Assembly (NCBI GenBank): GCA_963828185.1
Contig: CAWHDV010000007.1
Location: forward strand, 1-64,000
DNA: 64,000 nt
DNA from: Rhodoblastus sp963828185
Lineage (GTDB): Bacteria > Pseudomonadota > Alphaproteobacteria > Rhizobiales > Beijerinckiaceae
Direction: 5' to 3'
A program made the position numbers and the translations under genes. Position 1 is the stretch's first letter. The number at the start of each line of letters is the position of its first letter. Positions 19,033 to 27,574 of this stretch are shown piece after piece. The notes under the pieces are model-generated. The model worked only from the letters and a program-made list of their open reading frames with translations. It ran no database searches and was not told where the DNA came from.

Positions 19033-19139
19033 ATAGCGTTTTCAAGCGAAGTGGATGTCGGTCCGGTGTAGAAAACGCGTATAAGCAAGAAGCTGGAGCC
19101 CTTTTCGATCCGGTCCCATCGGATCGAAAAGGGCTCCAG
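19033..19139. repeat. RIME-like intergenic repeat with two palindromes
   Basis: About 107 bases with two inverted repeats: GCGTTTTC (19037-19044) with GAAAACGC (19071-19078), and a perfect 20-bp pair (19093-19112 with 19120-19139) around a 7-base loop gtcccat. The order (aagcgaagtgga, then ggtccggtgtaga, then caagaagctggagcc) matches the intergenic mosaic elements described in rhizobia (RIME) as I remember them. It lies upstream of accA and downstream of serA. Confidence 0.7.
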
Positions 19140-19284
19140 AGCGCAAAGCCGGCAAGCCCGTCACCCCGGGTGGATGACAGACGCCGCGGAAACTGGCCAT
19201 TTCATATTGCGAAGTCAAGTCACGCGGATGACGCAGCGGTCTCCCGCCGCGTAAATTTGACTGGGATCAACGCTCAGCCGCCGA

Positions 19285-20871
19285 TCAGAACTTCAGCGCC
19301 TTGGCCTGTTTCACCCCGGGCAGGCCGAGAATATGCGTGAAGACCAACTCGGGAATGGCGCCGTCCACGCCGACCAGCGCGATGGCCGAGCCGCCCTCGG
19401 CGTCCCTTCCGAGCGCGAAAGTTGCGATATTGACCCCCGCTTCGCCCAAAAGGCTGGCGAAACGGCCGATGAATCCCGGCTTGTCCTCGTTCGACACGTA
19501 GATCATCGAGGGCGAGAATTCGGCGTCCGCCTTGATGCCCTTGATCTCGACGATGCGCGGCTTGCCGTCGTTGAACACCGCGCCGGCGACGGAACGGGTC
19601 TGCTTTTCCGTCTCGACCGCGAGGGTGATCAGCAAGTCATAATCGCCTTCCGCCGCGCGCAACACTTCGTCGATGACGATGCCGCGCTCCTTGGCGACCA
19701 CCGGCGCCGACACGACGTTCACGTCCGACAGCATCGGCCGCAGGAAACCGGCCACCGCCGCCGCCGTCAACGCCTTGGTTTTCAACGCCCCGACATGGCC
19801 CTCATAGGTGATGGTCAGTTTTTTGACCCCGGCCTCGGTCAATTGCCCGGCGAAGGAGCCGAGCTTGTCCGCCAGGGCGATGAAAGGCTTTAGGCGCGGC
19901 GCCTCTTCCGCCGTGATCGACGGGAAATTGACCGCGTTGGAAATGGCGCCGCGGGTCAGATAATCGGCCATCTGCTCGGCGACTTGCAGCGCAACATTCT
20001 CCTGCGCCTCATTGGTGGCGGCGCCGAGATGCGGCGTGCAGACGACGTGTTCGTGGCCGAACAAGGGATTGCTGACCGCCGGCTCCTCGACGAAAACGTC
20101 GAAGGCCGCGCCCGCGACATGGCCGGAGTCGAGCGCCGCGCGCAGCGCGACCTCGTCGACAAGGCCGCCGCGCGCGCAATTGATGATGCGCACGCCCTTT
20201 TTCGTTTTGGCCAGATTCTCGACCGAAAGGATGTTTTTCGTCTGCGTTGTCATCGGCGTGTGCAGGGTGATGAAATCGGCGCGGGCGAGCAGGTCGGCAA
20301 GCTCCACTTTCTCGACGCCGAGATTTTGCGCGCGTTCCGGCGACAGGAACGGATCGAAGGCGATCACCCGCATTTTCAGGCCGAGCGCCCGGTCGGCGAC
20401 GATCGCGCCAATATTGCCGCAACCGATGATTCCCAGCGTTTTGCCGGTGATCTCGACGCCCATGAATCGGTTCTTCTCCCACTTGCCGGCCTGGGTCGAG
20501 GCGTCGGCGGCGGGAATCTCGCGAGCGAGCGCGAACATCATGGCGATGGCGTGTTCGGCCGTGGTGATGGAATTGCCGAACGGCGTGTTCATCACGATCA
20601 CGCCGCGCACTGTCGCGGCGGGAATATCGACATTGTCGACGCCGATGCCGGCGCGGCCGATGACCTTCAGCCGCTTGGCGTTTTCCAGGATTTTTGCGGT
20701 GACCTTGGTCGCCGAGCGGATGGCGAGGCCGTCGTAATCGCCGATGATCGCGGCGAGCTTGTCCTTGTCCTTGCCGAGCGCGGGCTGGAAATCGACCAAA
20801 ACCCCCCGCTGCTTGAAAATGGCGACGGCGGCGGGCGAAAGAGCGTCGGAAATGAGTACGCGGGGAGCCAT
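19285..20871 (-). CDS. serA: D-3-phosphoglycerate dehydrogenase
   Basis: First enzyme of serine synthesis: oxidises 3-phosphoglycerate to 3-phosphohydroxypyruvate with NAD. The N-terminal substrate-binding half, the Rossmann motif LGIIGCGNIG (about 145-154), the catalytic Arg in INCARGG and the His in TPHLGAAT are present. An intervening domain (about 325-450) and a C-terminal ACT domain (about 455-528) make this the long, potentially serine-regulated type. The ATG at 20871 follows GAGGT. 528 residues, normal. It lies behind serC on the same strand, but a terminator hairpin separates them. Confidence 0.96.
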   Translation of the reverse strand: MAPRVLISDALSPAAVAIFKQRGVLVDFQPALGKDKDKLAAIIGDYDGLAIRSATKVTAKILENAKRLKVIGRAGIGVDNVDIPAATVRGVIVMNTPFGNSITTAEHAIAMMFALAREIPAADASTQAGKWEKNRFMGVEITGKTLGIIGCGNIGAIVADRALGLKMRVIAFDPFLSPERAQNLGVEKVELADLLARADFITLHTPMTTQTKNILSVENLAKTKKGVRIINCARGGLVDEVALRAALDSGHVAGAAFDVFVEEPAVSNPLFGHEHVVCTPHLGAATNEAQENVALQVAEQMADYLTRGAISNAVNFPSITAEEAPRLKPFIALADKLGSFAGQLTEAGVKKLTITYEGHVGALKTKALTAAAVAGFLRPMLSDVNVVSAPVVAKERGIVIDEVLRAAEGDYDLLITLAVETEKQTRSVAGAVFNDGKPRIVEIKGIKADAEFSPSMIYVSNEDKPGFIGRFASLLGEAGVNIATFALGRDAEGGSAIALVGVDGAIPELVFTHILGLPGVKQAKALKF

Positions 20872-20939
20872 GGCGACCTCGATAAAGGCGCATCGACGCA
20901 AGCGCGATCCGTCAGGCGGCAATGCGAATGAAAGGGAAA

Positions 20940-20977
20940 GAAAAAGGCTTCGAAGCTTTTTTCAGCTCCGAAGCCTT
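20940..20977 (-). terminator. Intrinsic terminator between serC and serA
   Basis: On the minus strand AAGGCTTCG-g-AGCT, loop of six, AGCT-t-CGAAGCCTT, followed by TTTTTC. It lies 6 bases after the serC stop and about 70 before the serA start, so it can end or attenuate serC transcripts; serA probably also has its own promoter. Confidence 0.75.
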
Positions 20978-20983
20978 GGAAAT

Positions 20984-22159
<1,176 letters not shown>

Positions 22160-22246
22160 ATCCATCCTCCCAGATGGGCGCCTCGCGTTGGGGCGAGATG
22201 TCCCGCAATCGCGATTACGCCTGTGCAGGAAGGCGGTCAAGCGAGA

Positions 22247-22256
22247 CGAATGGTCC
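22247..22256 (+). repeat. Left target-site duplication of the inserted element
   Basis: CGAATGGTCC, identical and in the same orientation to 23029-23038 on the far side of the element. Confidence 0.75.
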
Positions 22257-23028
22257 GTAGTGCCTCAGTTTGAATTTTAAGCCCTAAATGCCGACCGTGA
22301 TAGAAACAAGCGATAAAATCGGACTGCTCGACATGGCTCGCGGCGCCAAAGGTGCATACCAGCTAAACAACCAGGCTTCAATATTTTGCGCTATTGTCCG
22401 CAAAAGGATCTCTTCATGCGCTGGATTTTTAACATCGCCCTCGATTTAGCGGATGTTCTGTTCTTCGAAGAAGGCGTCTTCTCGTTCCTGCTGCGCGTTC
22501 TCGCCAGCGCGCTCGTTCTGGTCGTGACGCCCTTGTCGCTTGTCGCGATGGATGCGGCCAATATGCCTTTTAAGTGGCCTGCAACCGTCCTGTGCCTCCT
22601 TGTCATACCCCTTGGGATACCAGCCTTCGTCGCAAAAGGCCGCCCCCTGAACGCATGGACGCTCGGCGTCGTGCTCGCACTGGTTGGTGCCGTGCTTCTG
22701 GAGCCGCAAACCACGAACGATGCTGCTCCGATCCCCCTTCTGGGCGAAGGCGACAGCATAAGGTTTGTAGTGAACTGCGCCGTCCTGCTCGCTATCGTCG
22801 GAACGGCATGCCGCTGGCTCTGGATTGGGGCCTGCAACGTCGTCGGACTGGCGCTGTCCCATCTCGATGCCGAAAGGTCGCGCAGAAGCAAGTCGCTATG
22901 ATATGATCGGATGTCGGCCTCGATTTTCGGGGCCTCGAACCGAACTGCGACGTTAGGCAGATCGATACCAAAAAGAAAGCGTACGCTGCACAAACAATCT
23001 AGCCTCAAATTTCAAACTGAGGCACTAC
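22257..23028 (+). mobile_element. Transposase-less mobile insertion cassette-like element
   Basis: The 772-bp unit is bounded by an 18-bp perfect terminal inverted repeat, GTAGTGCCTCAGTTTGAA at 22257-22274 and its exact complement at 23011-23028. Inside, the arms continue as imperfect matches. Outside, both ends are flanked by the same 10 bases, CGAATGGTCC, in direct orientation, which is the footprint of transposition. There is no transposase; the only cargo is one membrane-protein gene on the plus strand. Known elements of this shape are the mobile insertion cassettes mobilised in trans by IS4-group transposases, which also make 9-12 bp duplications. The parent IS is not in the window. Confidence 0.72.
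22416..22901 (+). CDS. Predicted four-helix membrane protein, cargo of the element
   Basis: I do not recognise this protein. It has 161 residues from the ATG at 22416, preceded by AAGGAT with good spacing. Four hydrophobic segments can be read: around residues 20-45 (FLLRVLASALVLVVTPLSL), 55-75, 80-98 and 116-140, ending in a positively charged Arg/Lys tail, so it should be an inner-membrane protein. No catalytic motif is visible. It is the only gene between the inverted repeats of the element, and about 140 bases upstream inside the element could hold its promoter. A protective or exclusion role is conceivable, but nothing in the sequence shows it. Confidence 0.65.
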   Translation: MRWIFNIALDLADVLFFEEGVFSFLLRVLASALVLVVTPLSLVAMDAANMPFKWPATVLCLLVIPLGIPAFVAKGRPLNAWTLGVVLALVGAVLLEPQTTNDAAPIPLLGEGDSIRFVVNCAVLLAIVGTACRWLWIGACNVVGLALSHLDAERSRRSKSL

Positions 23029-23038
23029 CGAATGGTCC
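23029..23038 (+). repeat. Right target-site duplication of the inserted element
   Basis: CGAATGGTCC, a copy of 22247-22256. It ends 8 bases before the hepT stop codon end at 23046, so the element landed immediately downstream of the toxin gene. Confidence 0.75.
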
Positions 23039-23045
23039 GCGGGGG

Positions 23046-23399
23046 TTATTCCGAGGCGTCCGGAGACTCAAGCTCTTTGTGGCAGACTTCTTCGAGCGCC
23101 GGAAGATCGGCCTTCGCCAATTTCCACATGATAGGCGCGGCAATATTTTCGTAATTGTGTCGCAGGACGTTGCCGATCCCAGCGACTTTTTGCCATGGGA
23201 TGTCGGGATGGCGCGCCTTCAGTTCGGTCGTCAGATGACGACTGGCCTCGGAAACGATCTCTACGCCTCGTTCAACGATCCATTTTCGCTGCCAGTCGGC
23301 TTCGAATTCCTCGAGCGGAATATCTTTCAACACAGCATGAATGCGCTCGATCGCTTCGACAATGTCTAGCAAACGGGGGGCAAGCGAACGCGCCGACAT
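23046..23399 (-). CDS. HepT-like RNase toxin (DUF86)
   Basis: Helical HEPN-type ribonuclease of the HepT/MntA toxin-antitoxin system. The active-site region is GIGNVLRHNYENI, corresponding to the R-x4-6-H-x-Y motif: His and Tyr are there, but the usual first Arg (as in RNxLxHxY) is replaced by Gly-Asn with an Arg just before the His. This variant is one I recall in other alphaproteobacterial DUF86 proteins. 117 residues, normal. Its ATG overlaps the stop of the antitoxin gene (TGATG), so the two are translationally coupled. Confidence 0.85.
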   Translation of the reverse strand: MSARSLAPRLLDIVEAIERIHAVLKDIPLEEFEADWQRKWIVERGVEIVSEASRHLTTELKARHPDIPWQKVAGIGNVLRHNYENIAAPIMWKLAKADLPALEEVCHKELESPDASE

Positions 23400-23704
23400 C
23401 AGAATACACGCAAGGCAGAGGCCTCAATTGCGGGACGCAAGACCCGATGCAGGCTGTCGCGGGTCATGATATCCGTCTTGCGCCCGAGGATGCGCGCGGC
23501 GAAATCCTTTACGTCCATCAGTTCATACAGGCCGAGACGGCCTTTTTCGTAATCGAAAAAGAGATCGACATCGGAGTCGTCCCTGGCCTCGTCGCGCGCC
23601 GTCGAGCCGAACAAATAAAGCCGCAAGACGCCAAGCCGTCTCAATTCGGCTTCGTGCCTCTTCAACTGCTTTATGGCGTGTTCGCGTTGCATGGCCGCGA
23701 TCAT
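23399..23704 (-). CDS. MntA-like nucleotidyltransferase antitoxin
   Basis: Minimal nucleotidyltransferase that neutralises HepT by adding AMP to it. The core motif GS-x10-D-x-D is intact (GSTARDEARDDSDVDLFFD), preceded by LRLYLFG. About 101 residues from the ATG at 23704, or 97 from 23692; neither has a strong ribosome-binding site. It begins one base after the flavoprotein stop codon, which suggests co-transcription with that gene, and overlaps hepT by one base. Confidence 0.85.
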   Translation of the reverse strand: MIAAMQREHAIKQLKRHEAELRRLGVLRLYLFGSTARDEARDDSDVDLFFDYEKGRLGLYELMDVKDFAARILGRKTDIMTRDSLHRVLRPAIEASALRVF

Positions 23705-23705
23705 A

Positions 23706-24951
23706 TCAAGTTTCGGTCTTGGCCGCCACATTCGCCCATTCCGCCGCCGCGATCCCCGCCGCGCGCCCCGTCGCAAAACAGGCGGTGAGGAGATAGCCGC
23801 CGGTCGGGGCGTCCCAGTCGAGCATTTCGCCTGCGACGAACAGGCCCGGAAAATTCTTTGCCATCAGATGCTCGTCCAGAGACTCCCACATGATTCCGCC
23901 GTCGCTGGAAATGGCGCGCTCCAGGCCGGCCACGCCAACAACCGTCAGCGGCGCCGCCTTGATTCGCGCCGCCAGGGCGTCGGGCTGTTCGGGCAAGGGG
24001 CCGCTCTCGCGCAGCAAGGCGATGGCGAGAGGCGTCAAGCCCACCGCTTTGCGCAGAAAATTGGAGAAACTCTGTTTTCCGCGCGGCCAGGACAGGCGAT
24101 GGGTCAGATCGTCGAGAGCCAGATCCGGCCGGAGGTCGATGGAAATTTCCGCGCCGCCGTCGCGGCAAAGAGTTTCGCGGATCGCCGAGGACAGGGCATA
24201 GGCCGGGCCGCCCTCGAGTCCGCGCCGGGTGATGACGCATTCCCCGCGCGCAAAAGCGTCGCCGAAATGCAGGCGAATATTTTTCAGCGGCTGTCCCTCG
24301 AATTTTTCCCTGAGCAGCGGCGACCAGTCGAGCAGCAGGCCGCAATTGGCCGGGCGCAACGGGCTCGAGTTCGAGCCCGGCGGCGGCCAGCGGGGCGACC
24401 CAGCCTCCATCCGAGCCGAGGCGCGGCCAGGAGGCGCCGCCGAGCGCCAGGACAAGCACGTCGGCCGCGATTTTTTGCGGCCCTTCCGGCGTCTCGAACA
24501 AGGCCGCGCCATCGGCGAAGTTTTCGAACGTGTGGCGCAGGCGAAACTGCACGGACAGATCGTTAAGACGCCGCAGCCAGGCGCGCAGCAGCGGCGAAGC
24601 CTTCAGGCTTGTCGGGAAGATACGGCCGCTCGAGCCGACAAAAGTCTCCTGGCCAAGCCCGGCGCACCAGTCGCGCGCCTGTTGCGGACCAAAAGCTTCG
24701 AGAAAGGGTTTCAGCCGTTCGGCCGCCTCGCCATAGCGCGAGAGAAAGCGGCCAAATTCCTCGGAATGGGTGAGGTTGAGGCCGCCGCGCCCCGCCAGCA
24801 GGAATTTTCGCGCCGGGCTCGCCATGCGGTCATAAATCGTCACCTTCAGGCCGGCTTCGGCCAGAACTTCGGCGGCGCTCAGGCCGGCGGGGCCGGCGCC
24901 GATCACGACAGCGGTCTTTTGTTGTGCGGTCTTTTCGGGTTTTTCATTCAT
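23706..24951 (-). pseudogene. HI0933-family flavoprotein, split by a frameshift
   Basis: NAD(P)/FAD-dependent oxidoreductase of the HI0933/YhiN type; the physiological reaction is not known. The first frame has the FAD-binding GAGPAGLSAAEVLAEAG at residues 18-34 and GRGGLNLTHSEE. The conserved rest (LRPANCGLLLDWSPL, IRLHFGDAFARGE, GEMLDWDAPTGGYLLTACFATG) is read only in the next frame, ending at 23706. Taking out one base at 24360-24363 joins LELEP to LRPANCG and restores a gene of about 415 codons with normal termini. One isolated indel in a well-kept gene points to a consensus error. Divergent from rluD (44-base gap) and directly followed by the MntA/HepT pair. Confidence 0.82.
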
Positions 24952-24995
24952 GCACAGGCTTTACCTATTTTTGCCGCGCCGTGCTATCACGCCGC

Positions 24996-26006
24996 ATGAC
25001 AATAAAAATCCACATCAGCGTCGATGAGAGCGGCGCAGGCCAGAGGCTCGACCAATATTTGAGCGCGCAGCCCGAACTCATCACCGAGAATCTTCGCGCA
25101 CCCGCATCCAAGGCCTGATCGAGGCGGGGCGCGTGGCTGTCGATGGCGCGCCCGCATTGCTCGCCAAGACCAAGGTGCGCGTTGCGCAAAGCATCGAAAT
25201 CGACGTGCCGGACGCAGCCCCCGCCGAACCCGTGGGCGAGGACATTCCGCTCAACATCGTATTCGAGGATGAGTCTCTGGTCATTCTCGACAAGCCGGCT
25301 GGGCTCGTCGTCCATCCCGGCGCGGGACACGAGACCGGCACTCTGGTCAACGCGCTGATCGCCCATTGCGGCGACTCGCTTTCCGGCATTGGCGGGGTGA
25401 AACGGCCGGGCATCGTGCATCGGCTGGACAAGGACACCTCCGGCCTGCTGGTTGTCGCCAAGACCGACGCTGCGCACCAGGGGCTGTCAAAACTCTTCGC
25501 CGACCACGGCAGAACCCTGTCGCTGACCCGCGAATATCTGGCGCTGGTCTGGGGCGCGCCGGATCGCGCGCAGGGAACCGTGGACGCGGCGCTTGGGCGC
25601 CACAATATCCAGCGCGAGAAAATGGCGGTCGTGCCCGCAGAGCGTGGGCGCGAGGCGATCACCCATTGGCGGCTGATCGAGAAATTTGGCGCCGACCGCG
25701 ACAGGAAGCCGATCGCGAGTCTCATCGCCTGCCAGCTCGAAACCGGACGCACGCATCAGATTCTGCGTGCATATGGCGCATCTCGGACATCCGCTGCTCG
25801 GCGACGGCGTCTACGGCGGCGGCTTTTTCACCAAGGCCAAGCAATTGTCCGAAGAGGCGCAGCAGGCGTTGAAGGCGCTGGGGCGGCAGGCGCTGCACGC
25901 CCGCGCGCTGGGGTTCGAACATCCCGTCACCGGCGAGGAGTTGCTGTTTGAAAGCGAGCCGCCGGAGGATTTCGCCGACCTGGTCGAAACGCTGCGCGGC
26001 GCTTGA
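24996..26006 (+). pseudogene. rluD: RluD-like 23S rRNA pseudouridine synthase, two frameshifts
   Basis: RluA/RluD-family enzyme that makes pseudouridines in helix 69 of 23S rRNA. The N-terminal S4 domain (VDESGAGQRLDQYLSAQPEL) is in one frame; IQGLIEAGRVAVDG and the catalytic block PGIVHRLDKDTSGLLVVAKT with the active-site Asp in a second; and HMAHLGHPLLGDGVYGG to the C terminus in a third. A missing base near 25087-25093 and an extra base at 25764 account for both breaks, and the repaired protein has a normal length of about 336 residues. Two independent errors in a gene otherwise under clear selection suggest sequencing faults. Confidence 0.85.
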
Positions 26007-26067
26007 ACCTCCGCGCCTCCAGCCAAGAACGCGCGGGCGCCGAGGCGGATTGAAATGGCGTAAAAAT

Positions 26068-27408
26068 TCAGGCGGCGGCGGAAACCGCCTCGCAGACTTC
26101 ATCGACGATTTGTTCGACCAGCTTGCGGTCGTCGCCTTCCGCCATCACCCGGATCACCGGCTCGGTGCCCGAGGGACGGATCACCAGCCGCCCATCCGCG
26201 CCTAGCCTCAGCCTGGCCGCTTCGATCACCTTGGACACTTCCGCCTTCTCCAGCGGCTTGCCGCCCTTGAAGCGCACGTTCTTCAGGATTTGCGGCAGCG
26301 GGTCGAAAGCGTGGCAGACCTCGCTGACCGGCTTGCCGCGCCGCTTGACCACCGCCATCACCTGCATGGCGGCCACGAGCCCGTCGCCGGTGGTGCAATA
26401 ATCGCTGAGTATCATGTGGCCGGACTGCTCGCCGCCGATATTGTAGCCGTGCTCGCGCATGTGTTCGAGCACGTAGCGGTCGCCGACCGGCGTGCGGGCG
26501 AGCGACAGGCCGATCGACGACAGGTAGCGCTCGAGCCCGAGGTTGGACATGATGGTCGCGACAATGCCGGGCTGCGACAGCCTGCCGTCCTCGTTCCAGC
26601 TCTGCGCCACCACCGCCATCAGCTGGTCGCCGTCAACCAGGCGTCCATTCTCGTCGACGATGATGACCCGGTCGGCGTCGCCATCGAGCGCGATGCCGAT
26701 GTCGGCGCGCAACTCGCGCACCTTCTGGGCGAGAGCCTCCGGCGCGGTCGAGCCGACGTCGCGGTTGATGTTCATGCCGTCCGGCTCGACGCCGAGCGAA
26801 AACACTTCCGCGCCCAGCTCCCACAGGGCTTCCGGCGCAACCTTGTAGGCGGCGCCATTGGCGCAGTCGATGACGACGCGCATGCCCTCGAACGACATGT
26901 TGCGCGGCAATGTGTGCTTGGCGAATTCGACATAGCGGGCGCGCACGTCGTCGACGCGCCGCGCCCGGCCGAGACCGGCGGGCTTGGCCAGCCGCGAGCC
27001 GAGGTCGGATTCCATCAGCTTCTCGATCTGCCGCTCGACCTCATCGGACAGTTTGAAACCCTGCGGACCGAACAGTTTGATGCCATTGTCCTCGAACAGG
27101 TTGTGCGAGGCGGAAATCATCACGCCGAGATCGGCGCGCATCGAGCGCGTCAGCATGGCGACGGCGGGAGTCGGCATCGGCCCGAGCACCAGCACGTCCA
27201 TGCCGACCGAGGTGAAGCCCGCGACAAGGGCGTTTTCGATCATGTAGCCCGACAGGCGCGTATCCTTGCCGATAACCACGCGATGGCGATGGTCGCCGTT
27301 CTGGAACACCAGCCCGGCCGCCTGCCCGACCTTCAACGCCAGTTCCGGCGTGATGATCTTGTTGGCGAGGCCACGTATGCCGTCGGTGCCAAAGAATTTG
27401 CGGCTCAT
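26068..27408 (-). CDS. glmM: Phosphoglucosamine mutase
   Basis: Interconverts glucosamine-6-phosphate and glucosamine-1-phosphate on the way to UDP-GlcNAc, peptidoglycan and LPS. RKFFGTDGIRG at the N terminus, the phosphoserine loop ISASHN (Ser101), the metal loop DGDADR and the C-terminal phosphate-binding RPSGTEP are all visible. 446 residues from the ATG at 27408, normal; the frame is open to 27456 but nothing conserved lies there. It follows ftsH on the same strand behind a terminator, an ftsH-glmM neighbourhood that is common in proteobacteria. Confidence 0.96.
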   Translation of the reverse strand: MSRKFFGTDGIRGLANKIITPELALKVGQAAGLVFQNGDHRHRVVIGKDTRLSGYMIENALVAGFTSVGMDVLVLGPMPTPAVAMLTRSMRADLGVMISASHNLFEDNGIKLFGPQGFKLSDEVERQIEKLMESDLGSRLAKPAGLGRARRVDDVRARYVEFAKHTLPRNMSFEGMRVVIDCANGAAYKVAPEALWELGAEVFSLGVEPDGMNINRDVGSTAPEALAQKVRELRADIGIALDGDADRVIIVDENGRLVDGDQLMAVVAQSWNEDGRLSQPGIVATIMSNLGLERYLSSIGLSLARTPVGDRYVLEHMREHGYNIGGEQSGHMILSDYCTTGDGLVAAMQVMAVVKRRGKPVSEVCHAFDPLPQILKNVRFKGGKPLEKAEVSKVIEAARLRLGADGRLVIRPSGTEPVIRVMAEGDDRKLVEQIVDEVCEAVSAAA

Positions 27409-27521
27409 CGGAAGGGGTTCTCCGTCATGCGGGCGGCGTCGCGCCAGCCTGGGCACAGGTATAACCGGATTCGGCTCTCCGGCGATTCACAAAACATGAA
27501 CAAGTTTAACGAGGTCGCGAC

Positions 27522-27549
27522 AAAAAAAGGCGGCCCCGATGGGACCGCC
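27522..27549 (-). terminator. Intrinsic terminator of ftsH
   Basis: On the minus strand GGCGGTCCC, loop atc, GGGGCCGCC (nine pairs, one G-U), then TTTTTTTG. It lies 26 bases after the ftsH stop. Confidence 0.85.
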
Positions 27550-27574
27550 CCTGATCAAAAGGCGTAGCCGCAAA

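Noticed and set aside
22940..22960. GTTAGGC near the right end of the small element, like an integron attC core
   Set aside because: No matching RYYYAAC partner or attC stem could be found, and the terminal repeats with target duplication explain the element better.
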